Assembly: GCF_003573695.1 (NCBI RefSeq)
Contig: NC_039367.1
Location: forward strand, 26,250,442 to 26,314,441
DNA length: 64,000 bases
Direction of reading: 5' to 3'
Origin: Papaver somniferum
Taxonomy: Eukaryota > Streptophyta > Magnoliopsida > Ranunculales > Papaveraceae
Below, one piece after another: positions 36,618 through 49,782 of the stretch (position 1 is its first letter; every line of letters starts with the position of its first letter). A model generated the notes under the pieces. It had not been told where the DNA came from. It made no database searches and saw only the letters and a list, made by a program, of their open reading frames with translations. The position numbers were made by a program, and so were the translations under genes.

Positions 36618-38477
36618 TGTTAGAGAACTGCTCGGTCGAACTCGTAAGCGTTGCTATCTCAAGCTTGTTTGTCAAGTTTAGATGCCAAAACTATAAGTCT
36701 TGATTTCTAATCTACTTATAGGTATGTCTCGGATTATGATATAATGTGTAGTTGAGCTTTATACTTCACGACGTTCATCGATTGAGGACGAAGAACTACC
36801 AAGGGAAGCTTGTGGAACTTCATCAATAAAAGGTATGTGGAGACTTAAACTCATCTATCACTCAAAAGTCTATTTGTTTTCTATCTCCTATTGAGACAAA
36901 AATTGTATAGCTATATAGAATTTACTTTATACACATTTGATATTTCGAACGGAGTTTAACTCACTTACATATTTCTCGAAATATACGTTGTTAAGCTTTC
37001 GATTTAACCAAGTTCATCTTTTATTCTTGACTAAAGTAAAAAAATGATCATGTGAAAATCGCCTGGTAACATCTTACATGATTTGTGTGAGTCAGTCATT
37101 TGATGTAGACTCAGAATGTTTCGTATTGATCTATTGATCACTTGAAAATTGCTTTGAAGCTAATAATTTGTGTGAGATAGCTATTCTCGTCTTCCAAGAA
37201 TGTTTTAATGATTAATATGAAGTTTAGAACGATTAACCATTGACTGGGTATAGCACAGTATGCGTACTTGTATGCTAACTGTTGCAAGTTATTCAAAGTC
37301 TGTGAACCATAGTATGCATACCCGTATGCGTACTGGTTTGATAGTTGAAGTCCGGGAACTTCGTATGCATACCCGTGTGCGTACCGGCTTAACAATTCAA
37401 GTCTAGGAATTCAACTGAGTTTGGTCACGTATGACAGTATACGTACCCGTTCGCATACTGGCAAACCCAGACCAAGTCTGGAACTCTAAGTATGCGTACC
37501 CATTTGCATACTTGAGTGGGTTAAGTTCTAAAATCGTTTTTTTCATGAACAAATACATTTATATAATAAGGAATGCAAGTTTTTGCAAATCGTGGCTATA
37601 ATGTTCATGAATTGATTCGAGTGAATCAAAATCGTTTTTGCTTCAATTGTGTCTTGTATACTTCTATGAGAATATAAACAATTGAACAACTCCATAACTA
37701 GTTTCATTTAGGTCATTTGAACTAGTTGTGATCAGGATGAAAAAGGCTGATATGAAAGTGTTCTTATGGCTAACTTCGGTTAACTATTGTTGAGCCAACC
37801 CTGTGCACACGTTTGGGTACAATTACTCATACATAAATGAAGTCACATTTCATTTGTGTATAACAAGCTGTTGATGGTGGTTTTTAGTTCAGGAGTAAAA
37901 TTGTAAAACCCTGTAATTGATGCACTGTCATCCTGCAAAGGAACAGAAGCGTTCAGACCTCCTTACTTACATATGTATTGAGCAATTCAACATATTTATG
38001 AAATTTATCCAGAATGGTGCATGAAGAAACAATCCCAGATATTATGTAAATTTTAACTTACTACATTATTTACTAATGCGTTGGCATGTCTAGTATTTTC
38101 CTATGCTATGTTCCGTAGCTGAAATCCTAATATTGGCATGACAAGACGATTAATGTTCACTCTCAGCGGAGTAGCATGAATCTCCCGAAGTGTCAGTATT
38201 GATATCTGCATGAAAGTACTCACACATGATGCATAATCTTCTGAGAAAGAGATTTTCGTGTCGACACACTTTTATTTAAGAGTTAGCTCGATCGACGCAT
38301 TTAATTCCTTAAGGAAAATTTAGACTGTCCATATCAGTCTCAAAAATAATCACTGCCACACAATTTGGCCACGTAATTCAACAAGCCTATCCTACTCTTG
38401 GGAGAATTATCAAAATCATCACGGTGACCGTCGGCGGGCCCACTAGTATCCAGACCGAGCAGATTCCATCTAGTACA

Positions 38478-40148
38478 TGATGTAATTTTTAAAGTGGTAA
38501 ATAAAGTTCGTTCAACTCGGACTTGTGTAGACTCAATTTCAGACTTAATAATAGAAAACAATAAAAATAAAGAAAATATATACACAAGGTTTGTCACAAT
38601 GTCGAGAGATTACTGAGACTCGGGATTCCACCAAACCTCATACCATGTGGTTCAAAAATCAATTCTTAGACAATTATAACTCTTGTTCATTGACTCTAAT
38701 TCTTTGCCAGGGTAGATTTTAAAAATATTAACTGTAGATCACTAGCATGATGCATCAAAAGCACTTAGACCAAGCATACATCATCATACGACTTCACAAC
38801 TAATTAAGAAAAATCATAAAACGATTAAATTAATGTAAAAAGTCATAAAAAGAATTAAATATAATTACCACACGTATGAAATATGGATTTCTCCATCATC
38901 CCAGTGTTGGGGTTTAGCTCCTCGTATCAAAAACATGCTCAAAATAATAATCCATAGCTCAAAAAGGTGTTTTATTGGAGAAATTGTATAACACAGAGAT
39001 TTGCAACGCTGTAATGATGTTACAGACGTCGCTGTTACAAAGAAGATATTGGATAAAAACCTAATGTAACTGCTGTTTATAAACGATATGTTTGTACTGA
39101 TGTTGAACAACTATATTTCTCTGCGACTTTTTCTGTGTGTCTTATGCTCTGCAGCTTCTTCTTCTATACCAGCAGAAACTCCTTCTCTGCAACTTCTCCT
39201 GCTGATCTCTGTAGCCTTCTGTTGGCTCCCCCCAACTCTCGACTCCCTTCTGAACCTCATCCAACTCTATTTATGCACAACAGGATCGAATATCTTGTGA
39301 GTAAATCCTTATTTTTCCCCCACAGCAAGTTGCGAGGAAATCTCCTGCAATCTCTCTACGCGGCTTCTTAGTTGTCAAAACTCTCCAGAATGTATAGAAA
39401 CAAATCGCAATACATATTATCTTCCCTAAGGTCCCACTATCTTCTATAAATAACAAAACCAACATCGGAATATTCTCGGTTCTGTATAATGAAATCTCCC
39501 TCTATCTTCTTCGAAATCTCCAACAAAACCCGAGTAAAACTCCGTCGAGAGACCATTATCCGACCCAATTTCCTCCCCTGTTATGGTTCAACAGGCCTAG
39601 AGAAACCCAAATCCGTGAACGAACCCACAAAAATCTTGTTCGAATTCTCGCCAGAAAGTCTCGGACTTTCAACAGCATTTTCCATGTTTCGTGATATACG
39701 CAGAGATAAATTTTCTTTCCATAACGAACTCTCAACCCTGTTTTGATGTATACGACTCTTCCAGTCCATATCCAACAGAAAGTCCGTAATATCTTGTCCA
39801 ATATAACTCCATAAAAACATCAGTGCTGAGAATGAACTTCTCGCCAAAAACTATTTTCAAACAAAAGAGAAGATGACCTCCCCTATCCAGATTGGGGTGC
39901 ATTTAGCCATCGGAGTGTATATAGCAGTGAGGTTCCCCTTAATAATTGAAGTGCCCCTTATCCAAACTGAGAGTCCGAATAGTAATTTTCTCCCACGAGC
40001 GCAAATACTACTTTTCGAGCCAATTTTCCCGCAAAAGCTTATTTCTCCAAAAACACCTACAAAGACACAAAAACCATAATAAATACAAAATCGAGCACTA
40101 ACAATATATATAATTGAGATTATATCAGACACAAAAATGTGTCTATCA
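38478..40148 (-). repeat. 3' LTR of element B
   Basis: 1671 bp, plus-strand ends TGATGTAATTTTTAAAG and GTGTCTATCA. It differs from 43532-45190 by scattered substitutions and small indels only. The plus-strand frames here (for example 39489-39746) lie wholly in LTR. Confidence 0.85.
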
Positions 40149-41373
40149 AATACCCCCAAACTTATTATTTGCTAGTCCTCGAGCAAATCAAATCTAGAAA
40201 ATAAAATCCTAACTCACTACCGCAGGCATCGTCGATTGCATTTAGCATATGCAATAAGACTTTAAACCCCTAGGTGTCCCTAGTGGTGGAGTGTTGTCTC
40301 CGGAGGGCTTACCATAGGTATACCCACAAAACCTTTATAATCCAGATCCTAGCTATCTACACAAAACCTTGGAAGGCACTAAAGAATCTCCTTGGTTGGC
40401 ATACTTATTGACTACAGGAGAGAGTACCCTGATGCGAAATTCCAATTGTTGTACACAAGTTCGCACTCAAGCATACTAAAATTCATATGAAGTGACAGAG
40501 CTCTACTCAAATAGTCGCACTATGGACATCAATATCCGGAGTCAAAACTAATCACATGGATAGATCAAGAAGATGGATATAGAGAAAAACATAGATGGTT
40601 TTGATGTTTACTAGGTGAACGGTGTTTCTCATATCTGTCTGAAGGCCTCCGCAAAAATGAACCTATCCTAATGGACTGAGATACTAGTCTGACTAATATC
40701 AACACACTGGCATATACAAGGGAACCAGTGATTGATAATTCTAACTCTAGGTCAACACAACTGGCATATACAAGGGTTTCAGTGGTCAACTTTATTGAAT
40801 TTATTCCAGTTGGTCTGATGGTCTGGTCTCAGTTTCTCTTTTTTTTTTTTATCTCAATCACTCTAATTCACCCTAGCATTGGTAACAACTTGAATCGTGA
40901 GCCCCACCTAATCACTTAGAGAAACATAGTTTAAAAAAAATAAAAAAAATAAAAACAGAAGTGAAAAGGACTCAATGAGATATGGTGAAACTATCATGTT
41001 ATTTCTAACACCTGAGCTCTGTGCTTTTATGAATAGACTCTTTAGATGTTGACATCTAGTCAGATTGGTTCCTCAACTTCTACAACCAAAATGCTTCCAT
41101 CCACTTAGATTGGTTAGTGTCATCCTCAATAGGCATAATTTTCTAGGCTCTAGAATTTAATTATGCAACTAAAAAGTTTCTCCTATACCCCCAAACTTAA
41201 ATCTAACATTGTCCTCAATGTTCTAAAGATCAAATTAAAAGCATGAACAAGGAGAAACTGTTACCATTTGAAACAAAAGAGATAAGGAAAGATATTACCG
41301 TGTTGCATGAGAATGGGTTACCTCCCAAGAAGTGCTAAGTTTAACGTCTTCAGCCAGACTAAGAAAGAATTAG
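40149..41373 (-). other. Non-coding 3' internal region of element B
   Basis: Collinear with 29433-30600 of element C, including the CATATACAAGGG motifs. No protein-coding evidence. Confidence 0.65.
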
Positions 41374-42022
41374 TCACCTCATAGAATCATAAAGTAATAT
41401 CCAAAATATCTGTGGGTCATCAAAACCAAATAGAGCTATCACAAGTAAAAGGAATCTGCAACATGCCAAGAAAATGAACAAATAAAGCACACCCTTGTCT
41501 AGTTTCCTGTTTAAGACAACTACATCTAGTTGTGGTTCAGGTTCAGGATCTATAATTGGGTCCAAATAAAATATTTTCATGGGTTGCGTTTCCTCATAGG
41601 TTAGAACCAAATGTTCAGGTTCTAGAGTCTGGAAAAACTCAAAATAAAAACTTAGAAGCACATAATAATAACCTGAATAATTGAGGATCCTCTAAGTCAA
41701 TCAGATCTGACTTACACAGTTGACCACAATGAGAGTGGTGATCTTCCTCAAACAAGTATGTCGACCCTAATCTCCTAAAGTAATTAGGTTTAGTCTTAAA
41801 ACTTAATATTCGACACATTTGAAAATCAAACATTCCCACATTTGGAAGAAAAATATTTGGTGGGAAAACAAAGTCAATTTGGGTATTATAGCCTGGGTAA
41901 ACCACATCAACCAGAGGATGGGTTTCTAATAACTGAAATTTCTTGTGGACATCACTAGGTTCAGGAAAATGTGTATGAAGACAATCTTGTAAAATGGTTG
42001 AGGCACATATGTCAAGTCCCAA
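41374..42022 (-). pseudogene. Second frame of element B, frameshifted, with a hydrophobic end
   Basis: Two overlapping minus-strand frames (42022-41639 and 41661-41374) look like one protein broken by a frameshift near 41650. The first half has HTHFPEPSDVHKKFQLLETH and LPNVGMFDFQMCRILSF. The second half ends in a hydrophobic stretch (VLYLFIFLACCRFLLLVIAL) that could span a membrane. The family is not recognised. The position matches the 3' accessory region that some Athila elements use for an envelope-like frame, but the evidence is weak. Confidence 0.45.
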
Positions 42023-42095
42023 GTGAGGGACCTTTCTAAGAGTTAAATCACATGGAGAATGATAATCACCCCCAAACTTAGAGTTTTCAGTGTCT

Positions 42096-42959
42096 CTAAA
42101 AAGAAGTCACAACTTCCCTAATTTCAAGGTCATCTAATTCATGAAAATGGTCAATTGATTCTTCTAAGTCGGGTACATCCTCACTCATCTCGATGAGTTC
42201 ATTTTCTTTTTCTAAGTCTATTGTTTCTAAATCGCTAGACTCAAAATATTCTCGTTCCTCTAAACCATTATTAGCTTCGTAATCAAAAGGAAATACTACA
42301 TCGTCTAAAACGGGGGTATTTCTAGTCAAATCCTCGTCCTTTTGAATAGGTGAATAATTATTAAAATTACTTGGATTTGAACTAGAAATAATATTATTAT
42401 TAAGCTCAATTGGAGTAGCAAATTCCTGATCACTATAACTATTTATTTCAAATTCTTCATCAACACTATCCTCATTATAATCTTTATAATAACATGAAAA
42501 TGGTTGAACCTCATCTAAACAACAAGTAGTGTTACCAATTATATCCTCGTCATCCTGTTTATGCAAATAACTATCCTCATTTTCAAGGGTATTATTGGAG
42601 ACACTGTATTGAAAATTAAGATTATTTCGAGCAATTCTTTCGTTCGTCTCAGCTATCAGCTTGAGGGATTCCTCTATAGAAAGTTTTCTTTCGTCATAAA
42701 CTAAGTTATTCATCTCAGCTATCCTACGTGTCGACTCTTCTAATTTCCTGAGAGTCTCTTCTAAAGGAGAAATATAAGAATTTTGCTCATATGACCGGTG
42801 CGTATGTGGATAGTAATTGGGCTCACCATGGTATGGACCATAATCTTCAGAAGGCTGATGTTCCCAACCACTATTCACACTATGGTCAAAGTAGTAACGT
42901 CCATTTTGAAACTCAGTCGGATATTCGTTGTATTGGCTATTGTAATACCAGTTCGACAT
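42096..42959 (-). CDS. Element B protein of unknown function, acidic, coiled-coil-like
   Basis: The open frame extends to 43109, but the first 50 codons coincide with untranslated leader shared with element C. The start is therefore taken at the Met at 42959 (MSNWYYNSQYNEYPTEFQNG), giving 287 residues. It is rich in Tyr/Asn at the N-terminus. It has two similar amphipathic helical blocks near residues 72-120 (LEETLRKLEESTRRIAEMNN and ESLKLIAETNERIARN), then a strongly acidic tail. It occupies the place of gag in the related element C but shows no gag motif or zinc knuckle. It is intact, unlike the frames of C. Role unknown; RNA packaging or particle association is only a guess. Confidence 0.55.
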   Translation of the reverse strand: MSNWYYNSQYNEYPTEFQNGRYYFDHSVNSGWEHQPSEDYGPYHGEPNYYPHTHRSYEQNSYISPLEETLRKLEESTRRIAEMNNLVYDERKLSIEESLKLIAETNERIARNNLNFQYSVSNNTLENEDSYLHKQDDEDIIGNTTCCLDEVQPFSCYYKDYNEDSVDEEFEINSYSDQEFATPIELNNNIISSSNPSNFNNYSPIQKDEDLTRNTPVLDDVVFPFDYEANNGLEEREYFESSDLETIDLEKENELIEMSEDVPDLEESIDHFHELDDLEIREVVTSF

Positions 42960-43531
42960 TCTACTGCAGGGGTGTGGGTTGTCACACAAAATAAAACCCA
43001 CTGACAGGGGATTCGTGGGTGGATAGAGTATTACCTCCCGTACCAGATGGGCGATGAACCGCTGAAGTCGACTCAGGCCACCGACTCCAATGTCAGTGTA
43101 CGAACCCAAGGGGCCGAGACAGTATCGTAACTGTCGTCCTTCCCTGCAAACAATTTATATTTAATTTTTAACCCTTCCTTAGGGTTTCAAAATAATAATA
43201 ATGTCCAGTCCAAAAATAAAGTCCAAAAATAAAAATGTCCAAAAAGGAAAAGAAAAATTAAAAAAATAAAATCCTATTTACAGTTTCTAAAAATAAACAA
43301 AATAACTATATACAAAATCTTCTTCTTCACTCCTTTCGGATTCCTCTTTTCTTTCCTTCTTTGGCGATGCTTTCCTTTTATAGCACTTTTTCTTTCCTTG
43401 TAGCTTCACTCCAAATCTGAAAAGAATCGAAATATACCAAAACGCGTAAAAAAGAACAAAAAAGAATAATAAAAATAAAAATAAACCTAAAACAAATCTA
43501 AATACAAATCCGCGTCGGCGGCGCCAAAAAT
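42960..43531 (-). other. 5' leader of element B with primer-binding site
   Basis: Untranslated leader. It shares blocks with the leader of element C and contains the GGCGCC-core primer site next to the LTR (about 43508-43530). Confidence 0.65.
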
Positions 43532-45190
43532 TGATGTAGTTTTTAAAGTGGTAAATAAAGTTCGTTCAACTCGGACTTGTGTAGACTCAATTTCAGACTT
43601 AATAATAGAAAACAATAAAAATAAAGAAAATATATACACAAGGTTTGTCACAATGTCGAGAGATTACTGAGACTCAGGATTCCACCAAACCTTATACCAT
43701 GTGGTTCAAAAATCAATTCTTAGATAATTATAGCTCTTGTTTGTTGACTCTAATTCTTTGCCAGGGTAGATTTTAAAAAGATTAACTGTAAATCACTAGC
43801 ATGATGCATCAAAAGCACTTAGACCAAGCATACATCATCATACGACTTCACAACTAATTAAGAAAAATGATAAAACGATTAAATTAATGCAAAAAGTCAT
43901 AAAAAGAATTAAATATAATTACCACACGTATGAAATATGTCTTTCTCCATCATCCCAGTGTTGGGGTTTAGCTCCTCATATCAAAAACATGCTCAAAATA
44001 ATAATCCATAGCTCAAAAAGGTGTTTTATTGGAGAAATTGTATAACACAGAGATTTGCAACGTTGTAATGATGTTACAGACGTTGCTGTTACAAAGAAGA
44101 TATTGGCTAAAAACCTAATGTTACTACTGTTTATAAACGATATGTTTGTACTGTTGTTGAGCAACGATATTTATCTGTGACTTTTTCTGTGTGTCTTATG
44201 CTCTGCAGCTTCTTCTTCTATACCAGCAGAAACTCCTTCTCTGCAACTTCTCCTGCTGATCTCTGTAGCCTTCTGTTGGCTCCCCCCAACTCTCGACTCC
44301 GTTCTGAACCTCAGCCAACTCTATTTATGCACAACAGGATCGAATATCTTGTGAGTAAATCCTTGTTTTTCCCCCACGGCAAGTTGCGAGGAAATCTCCT
44401 GCAATCTCTCTACGCGGCTTCTTAGTTGTCAAAACTCTCCAGAATGTATAGAAAAAAATCGCAGTACATATTATCTTCCCTAAGGTCCCACGTCTCTTCC
44501 ATAAATAACAAAACCAACATCGGAATATTCTCGGTTCTGTATAATGAAATCTCCCTTTATCTTCTTCAAAATCTCCAACAAAACCCGTGTAAAACTCCGT
44601 CGAGAGACCATTATCCGGCCCAATTTCCTCCCCTATTATGGTTCAACAGGCCTAGAGAAACCCAAATCCGTGAACGAACACACAAAAATCTTGTTCGAAT
44701 TGATGCCCGAAAGTCTCGGACTTTCAACAACATTTTCCATGTTTTGTGATATACGCAGAGATAAATTTTCTTTCCATAACGAACTCTCTTGCCAACCCTG
44801 TTTTGATGTATACGACTCTTCCAGTCCATATCCAACAGAAAGCCCGTAATATCTTGTCCAAAATAGTTCCAGAAAAACATCAATGCTGAGAATGAACTTC
44901 CCGTCAAAAACTATTTTCAAACAAAAGAGAAGATTACCTCCCCCTATCCAGACTGGGGTGCATTTAGCCATTGAAGTGTATATAGCAGTGAGGTGCCCCT
45001 TAGTAATTGAAGTGCCCCTTATCCAAACTGAGAGTCCGAATAGTAATTTTCTCCCACGAGCCAATTTTCCCGCAAAAGCTTATTTCTCCAAAAACACCTA
45101 CAAAGACACAAAAAGCCATAATAAATACAAAATCGAGCACTAACAATATATACAATTGAGATTATATCAGACACAAAAATGTGTCTATCA
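43532..45190 (-). repeat. 5' LTR of element B
   Basis: 1659 bp, adjacent to the primer site, ends TGATGTAGTTTTTAAAG and GTGTCTATCA on the plus strand. It is paired with 38478-40148. Confidence 0.85.
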
Positions 45191-48100
45191 GTACATCCAT
45201 AGCGCTTCGAACGATTAACCCTAATGTGGGTGATCGCGTTATTGGCAAAACAAGCTCAAAGAGCTAAGACCGGCAAAAACGGTCTCAAAACCCATCGCGT
45301 CAGTCCAACTTAGCCAGCCTAGTTGGATGGCTTAGATCGCATCTCGAACGATCAAAGAGGTACCAATGTGTTCACCAGCGGCCCAATTTTCTTCCCAGTC
45401 GATCGACTTTCTCATGGAAAGTCAATGACGCGTCAAACCATTCGATGAACTAGGGCGGACGCGTCTGCTTTGAAACCCTAATTTGTGTTTGCGGCAGTAT
45501 GTTATTGTCGTAAATCGATCATGACCGCCCATCTTCGCCAGCTAAATCGAATGGCTTAAATCTACTTTTAGATGACCCAAGAGATGTCAGCGTGTACACC
45601 AGCGACCCGTATTTGCACGTGGCCGATCGGCCTTCTCAAACCACCGCTTTCATTCGATCAGCCAAACTAGGGTTGTCCACACGGCTTCCAAACCCTAATT
45701 TGGATCAACGGCAGCAAATAGCTGTCGCAAACTATCTCGACCATCCAACTTCGCTAACTTGGTCGGACGGTTTATATCAGATATTAGATAATCGATAGGG
45801 CGAGGCTGTGATCACCGGCCACCCCCTTCCATGAGAAGCAATCGGCCAATATACAATTAACCCATGTGATCCTCAAACGATCACCCAAAGATGGTCCTTC
45901 GCGCTGCTTCAACAACAGTCATTAACTACCGCAAATCGTCTGGCCACTCAACTTGGCTAGCCGATTTGAGCGATCCAGATCTAATTTAGATCAACCGGTA
46001 GGATTTTAGAATGGATACCATCCATCACTCGTCTACATGGAGTGATCGTCCAAGCAATAGCTCGTCCCTAGAGCTACCAAACGATCGCCCAATAGTGTCC
46101 GGTCACACTCTTCTTTTTAAGACGATCGACTCGCGACTAATTGAGACAGGATCTAAAACAACGATGCTTCATGCACATCGATTATTTTGAGCTGCTTGCT
46201 TAAAAGCGATGTTTTACGTGAATTGAATACATACGATATTTTATGAATATCGGCTTTACAAATAATTTAGTTATTTAACCTAAGAAGCATTATATGCTGC
46301 TTTTAGCGGCAAGTCTCATGACTTGACCCATTTACTCGAGACATCAAACATGTCACAAACTGGGGGATGCTCACTGGGGTATTGTATGGTGGCTTAAAGC
46401 GTGCGGCGTGCAATGCTCTCATTATGAGAAAGTGTCAGGAAAGCACGGATGGTTAACAGTAATGAGAGTAGTGGGTGAAAGTGTGACCGGCCTTCCTATA
46501 TAATGGAAACATGGTGATCACCACTTTTTGCACAACTCCACTTCTCCACTACTTAACCGCCTCCACTTCCTACGAGATCAGAGGTGCGCTCAATGACTTG
46601 TATAAATAGGTTTTCAACCTATCTTCGAAAACACAAGTGTGATCAACACAGGTATCCAGAAACCATATTCTGATACAAGTCGTAAAACAACCACACCTTC
46701 ATAATCCAATATTCTGATCTCAAACACCTTTTTCGCTTTCCTCCCTAAGATCAACCCTTCTCCTTCAGCTTGTGACCGAATTGAATCTGTAATGACCATT
46801 TCTTGGTTTAGGCCAGAGTCTTACAGATGGATCTCTCGAATCTAAAAGTACTCCCATGCAGTGCATTTGTTTAGGATTTAAATTCGTTTCTCATCAACAC
46901 ACCCCGAATTTACCAAAAACAGCAGAATCAGTTTTTACCCCAAAACACAAGCTAAATTCGATCTAACGGTTGAAAGATATTAGCTTGACTCTAATCAGGT
47001 TTTCATCTAACGGTGAATATTGAATGCTTTGTTACCACAACAACATTGATGCAAACCCTTATTTGAAAACTATATAAGGTAGAACTCTAGCAATTGGGAA
47101 ACATAATCCCCACACCTCATGTGTGATACTAGTTGCGACTAGAGTCGATTCTCCTTTAACCTAGGTTTTTCCTAAAACCATTAAAGGTTAACGACTTAAA
47201 GACTTCATTGGGATTCTGAATCCAGACACAACTATTTTCTCTGTAGTTGTGTATTCTGATCTTACATTGTTTTATCGTATTGAGTATTATCTTCTCTAAG
47301 ATTTGCTCAAAATTTAATCTCCGATAGGTAAGATAAAAAAGTAGTCACAAACATCTTGGTCTCATAGTTTGTGATTCCGCAATATATTGTTTCGCTTCCA
47401 TATGATTAAGGTTATTGTGAGGTGATTGATATTAATAGGTTGTTCTTCGGGAATATAAGACCGTTGTATCAATTGGTTCTTGTTCACCTTGATGTATCAA
47501 AAGACGGAAAAAAAAACTCGCAGGTATTTCTGTGGAGACATATTTATCTATTCAATAGACTCTTTTGTGTGAGACAGATTTGTTTATCAAGTCTTCGACT
47601 TTGGGTCGTAGCATCTCTTAGTTGTGGGTGAGATCAGCTAAGGGAATCAAGTGCACAGAATCCGGCGTGATTTAAGAGGCGTAAGGAACACGACTGTACC
47701 TTAATCAGTGTGAGATTGGTTAGGGCTCGACTACATTCCAGTCCTAAGTTAACTTGTAGTGGGCTAGAGTCTATAGCGGCTTAATATAGTGTGTTTTTCA
47801 AATCTGGACTAGGTCCCGAGGTTTTTACGCATTTGCGGTTTTCTTGTTAACAAAATTTCTGGTGTCTGTGTTATTTCTTTTCCACATTATATTTTTATAT
47901 AATTGAAATATCACAGGTTGTGCGTAGTTCAATCAATTGGTGAATCCAACCTTTGGTTGTTGATTGAAATTGATTGACGCTTGGATATTGGTCTTTGTTA
48001 CCATCCAAGTTATTTCTCATATTAATCCGGCTCACATATTTTTATCTGTTTGATTGAAGATTGATTTGAGAAATTGAGATATAACTCTTCGATGTATTTT

Positions 48101-48217
48101 CCTTGATTGAGTCTGATTGTCTAGTTGATTCTCTTGGAAATATATTGGAGTTAGTCCATACAGATTGCCTAAACGAAATATTGGGTGTGGTTGTTAGACC
48201 CCCGGTTTTTCAAAGAC

Positions 48218-49489
48218 CATTGTTTGGATTACATCATTTATCTTTTTGATCAACTATTTTGTACAATTGCTGTATTTTAGAATTGTGATACATTATATTT
48301 TGTATTTTGTGTATCATTATGATGTACTCGAATTATCATGTTATCAGGATTCCAATCAGTGGAATGGTGATTCTCCACCACTATGTATCCCTTCAAACCT
48401 CAATTTTAATGAGGTAATTAAATAAATTAGGGGTTTCAAGTTTGAAACCCATCTTTCCTTCAAAAAAAAAAAGAAAAAAGAAAAGGAATACATTATCAAA
48501 AGCTGCACTTAATAACGAACAAGCTCGACTCAAATAGGAAAAATGCTAAATTATGTTGTATACTTCATTATATATATCTTTGTTGCTCCACAAAGAGGAA
48601 ATGAAATTATTTTTGCACCAAAATAATGTGATGCATGGTCCTTCAGTGATTTATTATTGCTAATTTGTGATATCGAGCATGGCCCTTCACTATTGTGTGA
48701 TTTGTGGTACTGATCAACTGATTATGGGAGGTTTATTTTTGATTATCCAGGTTGGAAGAACATTAAGAGTGATGGTGATGGGTGCTCCACCGGAGGATGC
48801 TATACATATTACCCAGTGGTACAAAAGGATGCTACAAAAAGCTGAGGCGTAGGTAATTCTTTCCCAACATTTGTAGTTAATTGTTTTTCAATTTATACCT
48901 TTTACTGCATTTACCCTTTTGGTACATAATTTCCTTATTCCTTAGAAATTCTCAAACCTTCAGTTAATGGGGATTTCAAGCAGGAAATAAGTGTAATGAG
49001 GATCTTGGATGTTTGAAACTGAAGACTCAAAATGGTTGCTTATATGAATCAACATGATTCATGGTATCTGAGGGCTTGAGGCAGTATTCAGAAAATGATA
49101 ACTTCATAATTAACTCAGCTATTTAGCGGATGTGTCAAATTACCCTCGTTGTGTGGTTGAGCTACTCTACGCCTCGATCATAAGGAACCATAATATTGGG
49201 CATACCAAAATCTTTCAAGACATACTGAATGAAGACAAAAAAGGTTGTTGAATAGCAAAATCAGATAACCCCTTAACCCAAATTTTTTTTAATGGAAAAT
49301 CTACCCTTTACGTATTAGTGTTAATAATCTTGATTAGTGATTAAATATTTTGTTTAGTGATTAAGATAATTTTCAGAATTATAAGAGTTGTTTAGATGAA
49401 AAATTTGAGGAAAAAAAATCAAAGCTTTGGTTTGGTTAAGAAGGAGAGAAAGAGAAGGAGAAAGTGAGAAAATTCTAATTCTTGATTCA
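48218..49489. other. Intergenic region upstream of the transposase gene
   Basis: AT-rich, with an A-rich tract at 48463-48486. The frame 48667-48852 is preceded by TTATCCAG, which could be an intron acceptor at about 48750, but neither reading frame there gives a family I recognise. The last 200 bp before 49490 presumably hold the promoter and leader of the transposase gene, and perhaps the left end of its element. Confidence 0.35.
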
Positions 49490-49782
49490 ATGGAGGATGA
49501 GGAGGGTCATCATTCATCTAAAAAACCTAGGAAAATACACATCAACTACAACAATGATCCAGAAATGTCTGATTTCTTAGATTATGAGAATGATTTTACA
49601 CCCACTCAAACTCAAGCTCAAACTCAAACACAAACTCAAGATGATGATTTTTATGAGCCAAATCCTGATGATGAATACATTGATGAGGAACCCAATTCTT
49701 CTAATACACAGGTACACTTATATCCTATACTTAATCTAACTTCTATAGCTCTCAATTATCAAAAGTTAGGTTTTTTGAATCA

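Larger units (their letters stand above)
38478..45190 (-). mobile_element. Element B: non-autonomous LTR retrotransposon related to element C
   Basis: Two near-identical LTRs of about 1.66 kb (38478-40148 and 43532-45190) in direct orientation, with perfect 5-bp target duplications GTACA (38473-38477 and 45191-45195). The minus-strand primer site lies at about 43508-43530 with core TTTTGGCGCCGCC, and the polypurine tract at the other end reads AAGTTTGGGGGTATT. The internal region has no gag, protease or polymerase motifs. Instead it carries one open frame of unknown type and a broken one. High LTR similarity makes it one of the youngest insertions in the window. Confidence 0.83.
37869..46947 (+). 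mobile_element. E-family solo LTR, split by element B
   Basis: Starts TGTTGATGGTGG and ends CCCCAAAACA, flanked by CAAGC (37864-37868 and 46948-46952); removing it restores the A LTR. The LTR parts are 37869-38477 and 45196-46947, about 2.36 kb together. The same ends recur at 57353 (inverted) and 62080 in this window. The right part contains a degenerate GC-richer tandem repeat of about 200-230 bp (units beginning near 45312, 45539, 45754 and 45955). A TATA-like TTGTATAAATAGG near 46599 could mark the LTR promoter. Confidence 0.78.
36618..48212 (+). mobile_element. Family A solo LTR (plus strand), split by an E-family solo LTR
   Basis: Starts TGTTAGAGAACTGC and ends CGGTTTTTCA, flanked by a perfect 5-bp duplication AAGAC (36613-36617 and 48213-48217). 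LTR sequence occupies 36618-37868 and 46953-48212, about 2.5 kb in total, collinear with the other A LTRs. No internal sequence is present, so this is a second solo LTR of the family. Confidence 0.87.

Noticed and set aside
44426..45143. Several 80-140 codon frames on both strands (also 39489-40159)
   Set aside because: All inside the LTRs of element B, mutually overlapping and not conserved between the two LTRs in one frame.
48667..48852. 61-codon frame (MISSMALHYCVICG...) as a host gene exon
   Set aside because: An internal intron-acceptor-like site and two equally plausible frames; no recognised family. Left as unassigned.
49250..49420. Terminal inverted repeats of the MULE unit against 56450-56600
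   Set aside because: Only scattered short matches (for example CCCTTTA versus CCCTTAAA) were found by eye; not enough to define element ends.
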